From: an uncultured Elusimicrobia bacterium
Lineage (GTDB): Bacteria > Elusimicrobiota > Endomicrobiia > Endomicrobiales > CAIRNS01
DNA length: 64,000 nt
Direction: 5' to 3'
Assembly (NCBI GenBank): GCA_903880015.1
Contig: CAIRNS010000029.1
Coordinates: 1-64,000, forward strand
The position numbers and the translations under genes were made by a program. Below the pieces are notes generated by a model that searched no databases, had not been told where the DNA came from, and saw only the letters and a list, made by a program, of their open reading frames with translations. This document shows positions 16,506 through 24,261 of this stretch, piece after piece. Every line of letters begins with the position of its first letter. Position 1 is the first letter of the stretch.

Positions 16506-16874
16506 TTATTTTTTTAGAACATTATTAATTTTCAGAAGAATATCATCCATTTTGAACGGCTTCGTGAAAAAATCTTTTGCCCCCATGCCCATCACATTTC
16601 GCCTTACTTCTTCAGTATCGTAGGCAGTGATAAAAATAACAGGGATACTTGCGGTATTTGCTGATATTGAAAGATTTTTGAAAGTAGTTATTCCGCCGCC
16701 GCCGGGAAGCATTATATCCAAAATTATAAGATCTGGGGACTCATCATGAGCAAGCTTTATCCCCTGAAAAGCATCATGGGCCACAACAACATCATACTCG
16801 TGCTCATTTAGCCGTTCTTTCAATAAATTAGCTATGTTAACATCATCATCAATGATAAGAATTTTCTGAGCCAA
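16506..16874 (-). CDS. Stand-alone response-regulator receiver protein (CheY-like), first copy
   Basis: A single 122-aa REC domain. It shows IIDDD (acidic pocket), phospho-acceptor Asp in LIILDIMLPGGGG, switch Thr in VIFITAYD and the conserved Lys in FTKPFKMDDIL. No DNA-binding or enzymatic output is attached, so it probably signals by protein contact or phosphotransfer. The start is TTG, with GGAGG 6 nt upstream. It is followed 67 nt later by a diverged duplicate of itself, the two sharing long identical blocks such as the PFKMDDILLKI tail. Confidence 0.88.
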   Translation of the reverse strand: MAQKILIIDDDVNIANLLKERLNEHEYDVVVAHDAFQGIKLAHDESPDLIILDIMLPGGGGITTFKNLSISANTASIPVIFITAYDTEEVRRNVMGMGAKDFFTKPFKMDDILLKINNVLKK

Positions 16875-16909
16875 GATTTGCCTCCATGGATTTAGATGTC
16901 AACGAGAAA

Positions 16910-16918
16910 ATTATAGCA
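16910..16918 (-). promoter_or_regulatory. Extended -10 promoter of the receiver pair
   Basis: TGC-TATAAT on the minus strand is a perfect extended -10 element. It is placed so that transcription would start near 16903, about 29 nt before the TTG start of the first receiver. No good -35 is seen, as is normal for extended -10 promoters. Confidence 0.6.
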
Positions 16919-17265
16919 TTATTAAATCAAGAATGCATACATAATTGTTTTTATAAACTGAATGCTGATTATCCATAACAATAGAATTCGCATTAACTCT
17001 ATATAAACCTTAAGACATATTGAATTTTAGATTATTATCAGAAGCATGACTAAATGAAACTATTAAATAATTGATAAATCAATCTGTTTAATAAATATTA
17101 CAATAACCAAACATGCTTTTATTGATGTAAATATTTGTTCCAACAGCAAAACATCCGGTTAAATCAACCATCAAAAGTTTTTCAAATATTTTACATCTGC
17201 TTTAGACATATTTCTCTCCTTCAGCATACTATGTAGGTGAAGGAAGCAGAAAGGGGATGATTATC
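16919..17265. other. A/T-rich non-coding stretch
   Basis: About 350 nt without a credible gene on either strand, strongly A/T-rich compared with its surroundings. It separates the minus-strand receiver pair from the plus-strand small gene and probably holds the promoter of the latter, but no clear -35/-10 pair could be fixed. The last 20 nt contain the AAAGGGG ribosome-binding site of that gene. Confidence 0.5.
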
Positions 17266-17475
17266 ATGTCACTGCAAGAATTCATCAGACTAGAAACAGA
17301 GGCATTGAGCATCGTCAATGAGAAGGACAGGACCATGGCATGGAAAGCGGTTGAATGCGGTGCTATGGAGAAAGTGCGGTTGTATGCTGAGAGCGTGAAC
17401 TACGAGATTGGCTTAACTGATGTTACGGACATTATTTGGACTGAACTATGCGATTATTTAACCCCAAAACGCTGA
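17266..17475 (+). CDS. Small hypothetical protein (69 aa)
   Basis: Not recognised. The sequence MSLQEFIRLETEALSIVNEK continues with a mostly helical, acidic small soluble protein containing two Trp and two Cys residues, with no signal peptide or membrane segment. Two in-frame ATGs exist. The first (17257) directly abuts the GGGG of the ribosome-binding site, while the second (17266) has proper 9-nt spacing and is chosen. It is an isolated plus-strand gene between minus-strand operons. A 10-bp perfect inverted repeat begins within its stop codon. Confidence 0.55.
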   Translation: MSLQEFIRLETEALSIVNEKDRTMAWKAVECGAMEKVRLYAESVNYEIGLTDVTDIIWTELCDYLTPKR

Positions 17476-17512
17476 AAGCGCAAAATCATATAACAAGTGA
17501 TCTTGCGCTTTC
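17474..17512 (+). repeat. Perfect inverted repeat after the small ORF
   Basis: GAAAGCGCAA (17474-17483) and TTGCGCTTTC (17503-17512) form a 10-bp stem with a 19-nt loop, extendable by a TCA/TGA pairing. No T run follows on either strand, so it is either an imperfect terminator or a binding/structural site. Confidence 0.55.
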
Positions 17513-17603
17513 CCATACTGTTGATATGCTATCTGCGCGCGCTCCGTTGCTTCTGCTTGCCTAATTCTTCCATTACGACAACAATATGACAGCAATAACA
17601 TTT

Positions 17604-19019
17604 TTATTGGATACAGTTGTTAACTATTTTTTTGCCCCACAAAATAAGGTTTTTCGTTTTTTCCTCACTCCCCGTCTCCGCATACACCCGTATCATTGGC
17701 TCAGTGCCTGAAGGGCGCAATAATAGCCATGAATCGTCACTTAACACGAACTCAATACCATCATAATCCTTGACTGCGACTACCTTTAACCCGCCAATGA
17801 CCGCAGGGATGTGATTCTTTATCTCTTTGACAAAATCACTTTTCGGTATGCCGGGATTAGGGATATCCGTCCGTAAATAGCATGAAGCTCCATATTTTTT
17901 TTCCAAATCCTTAAGCAGTCGCGAGAGCGTTTTTCCTGTTGACGCAAGCATCTCGATTATCATCAAGGAGTTTAATATGCCGTCCCGTTCCGGGAGATAG
18001 TTTCCATAACCGTATCCTCCGCTTTCCTCTCCGCCCATGAGGACAGGCAGCTCAGGGTTCTGGTCCATTATCCGGTTTGCAATATGCTTAAATCCGACAG
18101 ATACCTCTTCAAACGGAAGATTGTAATCACGGGCGATCCGTTCGCTCAAATATCCCAGCGATATTGACTGTACTACTTTTCCCCGCATCCCCTTGCATGA
18201 GCACAAATAATGCAGTAAAAGTGGGAACACCTGATGCGGTGTCAGATATCGCCCGCGGTCATCAACTACGCCGATGCGGTCTGCATCGCCGTCAGTCGCA
18301 AGCCCGGCATGTGCGCGTTGTTTTCTGACAGCTTTTTTTAAATCACCTAAAACATGGTCTATCGGTTCAGGATGCAATCCGCCGAACAAAGGATCAGGAT
18401 GTCCATGAATCTCTGTCACAATGGGCTTTGCCCGTCCAATAATGCTCTGCAGGTAGCCCATACCGGCGCCATACAGCGGGTCGGCAACGATGGATACTGA
18501 AGATTTCCGTATGAGAGGAAGGTCTACGACTGAGGAAAGTCGTTTAAAATAGGAAGAAGAAAAATCAGCAAAGCAGATATCATTATGTACAACCGGAACA
18601 GTGGGCAGAGTTTGCTGTAAAAATTTCTCAAAACGGCCGGTGATTGCTTCCGGAGCTGAACTACCTGACGATGTTTTATATTTGAACCCATTAAAAAAAG
18701 CTGGATTATGACTTGCCGAAATCATCACCCCGCCGAACGCGCGATGTGAAACGGTCGCTGATGAGAGGGCAGGGGTAGAGACAACTTTGTTGCTGAGTAT
18801 GACCCGGCATCCGTAATGAGTTAGTGTCTCGGCAACGCTCCGGGCAAATGACCCCGAGAGAAACCGTGTATCATAACCAACCACAATCAACGGTGATTTG
18901 GTGCAGGATAACGCATAATCTGCTACGGCAGCGGAAACGCGCCGCACATTGGCAAAAGTAAATTCTTCACCGATTATCGCCCGCCACCCGTCAGTCCCGA
19001 ATAGTATAGGCGTGCTCAT
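17604..19019 (-). CDS. Phosphoglucomutase/phosphomannomutase family protein
   Basis: A 471-aa alpha-D-phosphohexomutase. The catalytic phosphoserine loop is SASHNP (Ser103), the metal-binding loop is DGDADRIG, the sugar-binding loop is GGEESGGYG and the phosphate-binding site is RPSGTEPMIRVYAE. It interconverts hexose-1-phosphate and hexose-6-phosphate. It overlaps the GH94 phosphorylase stop by 4 nt. The likely role is conversion of the glucose-1-phosphate released by that enzyme into glucose-6-phosphate for glycolysis; glucose rather than mannose specificity is inferred from this context. Confidence 0.93.
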   Translation of the reverse strand: MSTPILFGTDGWRAIIGEEFTFANVRRVSAAVADYALSCTKSPLIVVGYDTRFLSGSFARSVAETLTHYGCRVILSNKVVSTPALSSATVSHRAFGGVMISASHNPAFFNGFKYKTSSGSSAPEAITGRFEKFLQQTLPTVPVVHNDICFADFSSSYFKRLSSVVDLPLIRKSSVSIVADPLYGAGMGYLQSIIGRAKPIVTEIHGHPDPLFGGLHPEPIDHVLGDLKKAVRKQRAHAGLATDGDADRIGVVDDRGRYLTPHQVFPLLLHYLCSCKGMRGKVVQSISLGYLSERIARDYNLPFEEVSVGFKHIANRIMDQNPELPVLMGGEESGGYGYGNYLPERDGILNSLMIIEMLASTGKTLSRLLKDLEKKYGASCYLRTDIPNPGIPKSDFVKEIKNHIPAVIGGLKVVAVKDYDGIEFVLSDDSWLLLRPSGTEPMIRVYAETGSEEKTKNLILWGKKIVNNCIQ

Positions 19020-21682
19020 CCGAGAATCACATTGATACGGTGTTTCCCCGGAGAAAGCGGCTGTATCAGATTACCCGTAATTGATTCGCCATCAACGGAT
19101 ATTGAACGGACTTTCGCATTGGGCACCAGGCGAGGATTGTTAAACGCGATTTCATAATCAGCTCCGCGAAAATGAATGGATAAAGAACATACTTTAAATT
19201 CCTGAGTTGACGGAAGACAAGGATCTATGCGCAATCCGTCAATCTCTCCCCGGACGCCGAAAAAGAAATTCTGAAATAAGTGACGAGTCCATCCACCGGA
19301 TGCCGTAAGCATCGGGTATTCGCCGCGGCAGGGATAATTGGGATTATCGGAGGAAATATAATACTCCGGTATCCACGGTCCGGTCCGCAAACGCTGTTGG
19401 GGATGATTAAGGGGATTTATGCCTGAAAAAATCTTAAATGCCTCGTCGGCACGTTTTCTTCTGAGAAGCGCCCATGCCATAAAAAGATTGGCATGGCAGA
19501 AAAGAGCGTTATTCTCTTTGGTTCCCGCGGCAAAACCCGAAATCCGGCCGACGGATTTATCAAACTTCGTATAGGGCGGATAGTTCAGTTTCAAGGCACC
19601 ACCGGCAATAGCATCGGCAAGATGCGTCGTCGTTGATTTCAACACCGTCTCTACTGCGCCGATACGGTCAGCAGCTTCAGAAAGCAGAGACCATGTCTGA
19701 GGCATAAGCATCATGACAAAATCATCACTTGTGGGGTTTTTCTTTTTTGTCCCCCGTGGTTTGAAAATACTATCAACAGGTCTACCATCAGCGTGGAAAT
19801 ATGCAGTGTAATATTCACCGTTCCACGCCACTTCATTGACCCGCTCTATGGTAACTTTTGCTTTGGCGCGCAAGTCAGCGACGATATCCTTGATGGGTAC
19901 TTTCTTTATTCTGCCGGAAATTTCGGCGTTTACATGGTCAAGGAAAGTTCTCAGCTTGAATTGCTTGTACTCAACGGGGAAATTTGCAATCGGTTCCTCG
20001 CTCCAGTCCTCAATTAGTTCGGTCAGTTCTTCGAAAAGATCGACTGATACTGTGGCGGTCCGGCGAGCGAATTCTTCAAGGAAATTCGCCAGCTCTACGC
20101 AGTCCTGGGCAAGCCCCATCGAGAAAGTTACATTTTCCCCTTTGACCTGATCAACCGCATCATTCCAATCTGCCCTGTTCTGACGCAAAAGATTCATACT
20201 GCCGACATCATAAAACATGGTCAACAATTGAGTCAGTAAATGTTCGAGAACCGTTCCCGTATACATCACGCCGTCTTTTGTTTTTTGGCGTTCAATACGC
20301 CCAGGTCCCCAGGCAATATCCTTGAGATCTCCACGATCCCGATAAGAGTCCTTGAAGTAGGCGATAGAATCATTGACTAAAAAGGTGATATCGCCCAGAT
20401 AATTTATCAGTAGCAGAACTGTCTGCGTTGTCCAGTAAGGATGGTCGCACCACAAACCATTGATTTCATCGCTGCCAAATTCCTTCGTCCGGGCAAAAAA
20501 CCGGGTAGCGTTTGTCCCATCAAGGCGAATCCCCGCCAGCGTGTGGAGAGTGCGTTGTTTAAGTCCGTGAGGGTCGATTATGGTTGCGGCCATCATGTCC
20601 TGCCAAAAGTCACGCCAGCCGGAAAAATCGGAGCCATAATCGAACTGAGGGTGTCCCGTGTTCCCGAACCAATAGCGCATGGAGAGCTGATAGCACCACC
20701 ATGTGTTCCATAACAAACTGAAATCTTTGTCAGCTGTTGTGATCGTTATCCGCGTGGTGCGTTCTTTCCAAAACGCAACCAATGCATTAAACGACTGCTC
20801 GGACTTAGCCCAAGTATATTCATGTATCTTCGATTCCGGTTCGCCATGATGAATCCCGTTCAAAACGACGATTTTCACTGACTCACCCGGCTTGAGGATT
20901 ATATTCTTAAACTCAATGGCACCGACAGCCTCTTTGCCATAGCACTGCATTTTTGGCGGTTGATTTTTTAAAATCGCTTCAGGGAACATCCATGAGTAGT
21001 CAGCTCCTAAAAAACTCTCCCGATCCGTATAGAACCTGTTGCCCTTTTTCCCCTTTGATGTCTCTGCGGCCATAAAATAGCATATGTCGCTTGCTTCGGT
21101 TTTTCCCTCAACCCATTCAAGCCCGGGAAGTATTTCAATATGGTCGGTGACACGGCTGGTGTTGTATAACCGCACCACATCACGATGATACTCCGTATAT
21201 GCTCGATTTCCGCCGAAAATGGGTACCGTAGGAATAAAATCAATCGCCTGTTTCTTTGATGATGTGTTCGTGACAGTCACCATCCACACTTCCATCATTT
21301 CTTTGAGAGGAACGAACACGGTCGCCTCAACGGCAAGACCGAGTGCTTTTGATGTCGCCGAAAACCGAGCATAGCCCAACCCCATCTCAAAGGACTGTTT
21401 TGTGGTGCGGTCGTCAGAAGGAAACGGATTATTTGCAAGCCATGGATTTTCACCGGCCGGCCGCACCCATAGAAACCGGCCATTATTCTTGGGAAAGTTT
21501 TGCCCGTCAAACTCGCCAAACATCCGGGTATAATCAAATCCGCTGAACCCGCGAAGATAATTGTCGCTGATCGCAAAATACTGCGGTCCGTTTGCCAGCA
21601 TATGCACCAGCGGCTGCGGCAAAGCCCGTACATTTTTAACTACGCATTCTCCGGCATCGTTATAATCCCATAATTTGACCAT
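19016..21682 (-). CDS. GH94-family glycoside phosphorylase (cellobiose phosphorylase-like)
   Basis: An 888-aa cytoplasmic enzyme (no signal peptide) resembling cellobiose/laminaribiose-type phosphorylases, which split beta-glucosides with phosphate to give alpha-glucose-1-phosphate. An N-terminal beta-sandwich (about 1-300) is followed by an (alpha/alpha)6 barrel. The motif GWRDFWQDMM is at 355-364, the catalytic-acid motif DWND at 505-508, and GLRIDPCLPS near the C-terminus. The exact disaccharide cannot be read from sequence. It is coupled to the mutase gene downstream (4-nt overlap) and preceded by a cupin gene. AAGGAGC provides a good ribosome-binding site. Confidence 0.85.
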   Translation of the reverse strand: MVKLWDYNDAGECVVKNVRALPQPLVHMLANGPQYFAISDNYLRGFSGFDYTRMFGEFDGQNFPKNNGRFLWVRPAGENPWLANNPFPSDDRTTKQSFEMGLGYARFSATSKALGLAVEATVFVPLKEMMEVWMVTVTNTSSKKQAIDFIPTVPIFGGNRAYTEYHRDVVRLYNTSRVTDHIEILPGLEWVEGKTEASDICYFMAAETSKGKKGNRFYTDRESFLGADYSWMFPEAILKNQPPKMQCYGKEAVGAIEFKNIILKPGESVKIVVLNGIHHGEPESKIHEYTWAKSEQSFNALVAFWKERTTRITITTADKDFSLLWNTWWCYQLSMRYWFGNTGHPQFDYGSDFSGWRDFWQDMMAATIIDPHGLKQRTLHTLAGIRLDGTNATRFFARTKEFGSDEINGLWCDHPYWTTQTVLLLINYLGDITFLVNDSIAYFKDSYRDRGDLKDIAWGPGRIERQKTKDGVMYTGTVLEHLLTQLLTMFYDVGSMNLLRQNRADWNDAVDQVKGENVTFSMGLAQDCVELANFLEEFARRTATVSVDLFEELTELIEDWSEEPIANFPVEYKQFKLRTFLDHVNAEISGRIKKVPIKDIVADLRAKAKVTIERVNEVAWNGEYYTAYFHADGRPVDSIFKPRGTKKKNPTSDDFVMMLMPQTWSLLSEAADRIGAVETVLKSTTTHLADAIAGGALKLNYPPYTKFDKSVGRISGFAAGTKENNALFCHANLFMAWALLRRKRADEAFKIFSGINPLNHPQQRLRTGPWIPEYYISSDNPNYPCRGEYPMLTASGGWTRHLFQNFFFGVRGEIDGLRIDPCLPSTQEFKVCSLSIHFRGADYEIAFNNPRLVPNAKVRSISVDGESITGNLIQPLSPGKHRINVILG

Positions 21683-21728
21683 ACAGAGTGCTCCTTACTA
21701 TGGAAAATATTTTTTCTTGATTTGATGG

Positions 21729-22085
21729 CTATTTATTAATGCGGTTGTAGTCGTCGTCAAGACGAACTATATCAGATAGTTCCGGACTTGAAACCTCAAT
21801 CAACCAACAGGCGATTAATGCTTCGGTCCGATGAACCGTTTTTGCAGGCACATGAACTACCTGTCCGGGTTTGATTATTTTCGTGACAAGTCGGCGGGCA
21901 TCGGTTCCTAAGGATATCTTCATACGTCCGCGAAGCAGATAAAATGATTCATCTTTGAATGTATGATATTGCAAACTCAGGCGATGCCCCTTCTTAATAA
22001 AGATCATCTTGCCTGCATAACGCTTTGTAGCGGCGAACAGATGTTCTTCACCCCACGGTTTTTTGGTTATCTTAATTTTAGACAT
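21729..22085 (-). CDS. Cupin, mannose-6-phosphate isomerase type II-like
   Basis: A 118-aa single cupin resembling the C-terminal domain of bifunctional ManC/type II phosphomannose isomerases: KPWGEEHLFAAT, then KKGHRLSLQYHTFKDESFYLLRG and PGQVVHVPAKTVHR. The His/Glu residues of these motifs can bind a metal. It may isomerise a sugar phosphate or only bind one. The start with GGAG 7 nt before ATG 22085 is preferred to an upstream start at 22148, which would lie in the promoter. It is the first gene of the cupin-GH94-mutase operon. Confidence 0.8.
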   Translation of the reverse strand: MSKIKITKKPWGEEHLFAATKRYAGKMIFIKKGHRLSLQYHTFKDESFYLLRGRMKISLGTDARRLVTKIIKPGQVVHVPAKTVHRTEALIACWLIEVSSPELSDIVRLDDDYNRINK

Positions 22086-22119
22086 AGTATCTCCGCCAGA
22101 GTTGGTGTAGTGACGATGA

Positions 22120-22148
22120 ATTATATAAAAATGGGGGCGATTTGACAA
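22120..22148 (-). promoter_or_regulatory. Promoter of the cupin-GH94-mutase operon
   Basis: -35 TTGTCA (22148-22143), a 17-nt spacer and a perfect -10 TATAAT (22125-22120). The predicted transcript has a leader of about 28 nt with the GGAG site. Its -35 box overlaps the -35 box of the opposite-strand promoter. Confidence 0.8.
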
Positions 22149-22171
22149 GGAAGGCAGGTTTTGGCTACAAT
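22142..22171 (+). promoter_or_regulatory. Promoter of the dCMP deaminase gene, overlapping the divergent promoter
   Basis: -35 TTGACA (22142-22147), an 18-nt spacer and -10 TACAAT (22166-22171). The ATG of the deaminase is only 10 nt past the -10, so the mRNA would start within a few nt of the start codon. Confidence 0.75.
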
Positions 22172-22180
22172 GTCGATGCT

Positions 22181-22675
22181 ATGGTGATTAAAACAAAAAA
22201 AATAATCAGACCTGACTGGGACCAATATTTTATGAAATTGGCGTTTCTGGTTGCTGAACGCTCAACATGCCGCCGTCATCATGTCGGGGCTGTCATTGTG
22301 CGCAACAAACGCATCCTGACTACGGGGTACAACGGCGCGGCGGCGGGAACCGTCGATTGCCTCAAACTGGGATGTCTTCGCGAACAACTGGGAATCCCCT
22401 CAGGAACGCGCCATGAAATCTGCCGCGCGATCCATGCCGAGCAGAACGCCATCATTCAAGCAGGACTGCACGGCATCACCATCAAGGATTCCACCATTTA
22501 CTGTACACATTCCCCCTGCATACTTTGCGCAAAAATGCTGGTTAATGCGGGCATGCAAAAGTTTGTTATGTGTATTGATTACCCCGACGAATCTTTTAAA
22601 GCGTTGTTTGATGAAGCGGGCATTACCTACCAGAAAACATCCATGCCGGACCTATCAATATCCATCCTCAAATAA
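22181..22675 (+). CDS. dCMP deaminase (ComEB-like cytidine/deoxycytidylate deaminase)
   Basis: A 164-aa zinc enzyme deaminating dCMP to dUMP for dTTP synthesis. Zinc-site motifs are HAE (85-87) and PCxxC (Cys113, Cys116), with the proton-shuttling Glu87. The extra Cys-rich insert (DCLKLGCLREQ) is typical of dCMP deaminases. A TTG at 22142 also opens the frame but lies inside the -35 box, so ATG 22181 (MVIKTKK) is the start. There is no ribosome-binding site. It is convergent with the lipoprotein gene ending at 22704. Confidence 0.92.
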   Translation: MVIKTKKIIRPDWDQYFMKLAFLVAERSTCRRHHVGAVIVRNKRILTTGYNGAAAGTVDCLKLGCLREQLGIPSGTRHEICRAIHAEQNAIIQAGLHGITIKDSTIYCTHSPCILCAKMLVNAGMQKFVMCIDYPDESFKALFDEAGITYQKTSMPDLSISILK

Positions 22676-22703
22676 ACACCTGCCGCACAACAACCGAATT
22701 CAC

Positions 22704-23750
22704 TCAGGGAACCAATTGCGCATCAACGCTATACGCCGCCGTTTTATCAATAATCAGCTTAAAAGATGTCAACTTTTCAATGCGTTTAGCCAGGTCAACG
22801 GCAGAACCTTTTTTCATAGCAACATCCACAATAGCCCGGCCGTTCTCATACGAGCGTACCCGGCAATCCCTCACTTCAATGAGAGCACGGATCGAGCGGT
22901 TCATATCGTTGAGAGTGTTAATACTGGTCACCTTATCAATGGACAGCCGAACAGTAGATCGTTCTCTTAAAAATGTTATAACCGTTTTTGGCAAAGTTCT
23001 GCCGGTCTTTTGCGCTGCTGTAACGATGGCTGCCTTTGCGGCTGCAGGTCTATTAGCGTCAACTCCTCCCACGGTCTCTTGAACTGTGGTAATAACATCC
23101 TGCGACTCAGCCATGCGCGCCGAGAGAGTTATGTTCGCCCTGTAGGAAATCAGCCCGCCGAGCCCTTGGTCGGTATTGAAAGAACTCTCAGCCCGCCCGG
23201 TAACCTGAATATCCGATGGGGTTGAATCGGCGACCACAAACCCCTCGTCCATGAACCCTTTCTTCAATACATCAGCGGTATAGTGAGCGGAAGAAGGCAA
23301 TCCATCGACAGTTTCGTCAACGACAATGGTAACGATGGGATTTCCCAGTTTTTTTGGTTCAAGATCAAGCGCCTGGATTTTCTTTGCAAGATCCTCTTTG
23401 CGAACTAGCGCTTTAATGGTAACTCGGGAAAAATCGCCCTCGCGCCATTGTTTTACAATATCGTATCGTTCGACATATCCCTCTGTTTGTGAAGTGATAT
23501 TGTCTTCAATGAGCATCGCCTTTGAAACCAGCGCCTCTTGAGAAACATAGACACCAATGACCAATCCCAACGCATTCTTTAAAGCGTCATGAACAGCGGC
23601 GGTATGGGCCCCGACGGTATCATTGTTGACTATAGGAGACATCCCGTCAGCAATAACGACCTCACTTGTCGCCGTTGCCTTCATAGCAACTTTCCCCGAT
23701 GCACAGGCGCATAGCACACCGGCAAGCAAGACCAGAAATAGTGGTTTCAT
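22704..23750 (-). CDS. Exported lipoprotein of unknown function (348 aa)
   Basis: The signal peptide ends in a lipobox-like LCAC (MKPLFLVLLAGVLCAC), so the protein is probably lipidated. Two similar-looking beta/alpha segments follow. The N-terminal part has TSEVVIADGMSP and a helix typical of LPP20/FlgT-N-like domains, and the C-terminal part has IRALIEVRDCRVRSYENGRAIVDVAM. I cannot assign a precise family. It is the last gene of the eight-gene glgP operon and follows another small lipoprotein by 19 nt. ATG 23750, with AGGA 9 nt upstream, is preferred to the in-frame GTG at 23756. Confidence 0.7.
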   Translation of the reverse strand: MKPLFLVLLAGVLCACASGKVAMKATATSEVVIADGMSPIVNNDTVGAHTAAVHDALKNALGLVIGVYVSQEALVSKAMLIEDNITSQTEGYVERYDIVKQWREGDFSRVTIKALVRKEDLAKKIQALDLEPKKLGNPIVTIVVDETVDGLPSSAHYTADVLKKGFMDEGFVVADSTPSDIQVTGRAESSFNTDQGLGGLISYRANITLSARMAESQDVITTVQETVGGVDANRPAAAKAAIVTAAQKTGRTLPKTVITFLRERSTVRLSIDKVTSINTLNDMNRSIRALIEVRDCRVRSYENGRAIVDVAMKKGSAVDLAKRIEKLTSFKLIIDKTAAYSVDAQLVP

Positions 23751-23769
23751 AGACACATCCTTTGAGAAA

Positions 23770-24234
23770 CTATTCGACCAATTTCAGACCCATTTCTTTT
23801 AACGATTTCTTGGAAACACGAAGAACGACAACACAGCCATCGTCGGCAGTCCATTCAGTCCGGGTAACCTGAGCGCCTTTAATGGCTGCGTCAATCTTTG
23901 TCGCAATCAGTGAATCGGTCTCGATTGCTTTCTCAACAGTGATTCCACCCTCAAGCTTTACGCCTTTTATGAGCGACAACATATTGTATTGCGCATTAAC
24001 TATCGATGAGTTGCGTGAAGTCGCCATTTTCTGTGTTTTGTTAGCCAATGACTGGTCGGCTGCGCCTATGCCGCGGGCAAATACATAATGATCCGTTATT
24101 CCCTGTTCTACCCATTCGCGTTGTATCTCGCCTTCTTTTGAAACTGTCCCACGATCAGGGGCAGTAGCACAGCCAAAACCGAACACCGCAACAGCCGCGA
24201 GAATAACCATGCTGCTTTTCTTGAACATGTTCAT
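23770..24234 (-). CDS. LPP20-family-like lipoprotein
   Basis: A 154-aa protein with a signal peptide and a cysteine at the end of the hydrophobic stretch (FGFGCAT), followed by REWVEQGITDHYVFARGIGAAD. This 'W..G...Y.YA.G.G.A' type pattern is seen in LPP20 lipoproteins. The C-terminal part TRTEWTADDGCVVVLRVSKK fits the same fold. The function is unknown; it is presumably anchored to the outer membrane. It lies between TIGR03545 and the 348-aa lipoprotein in the same operon. Confidence 0.65.
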   Translation of the reverse strand: MNMFKKSSMVILAAVAVFGFGCATAPDRGTVSKEGEIQREWVEQGITDHYVFARGIGAADQSLANKTQKMATSRNSSIVNAQYNMLSLIKGVKLEGGITVEKAIETDSLIATKIDAAIKGAQVTRTEWTADDGCVVVLRVSKKSLKEMGLKLVE

Positions 24235-24261
24235 ACACTCCCCCTTATTGTTTGTGTATCG

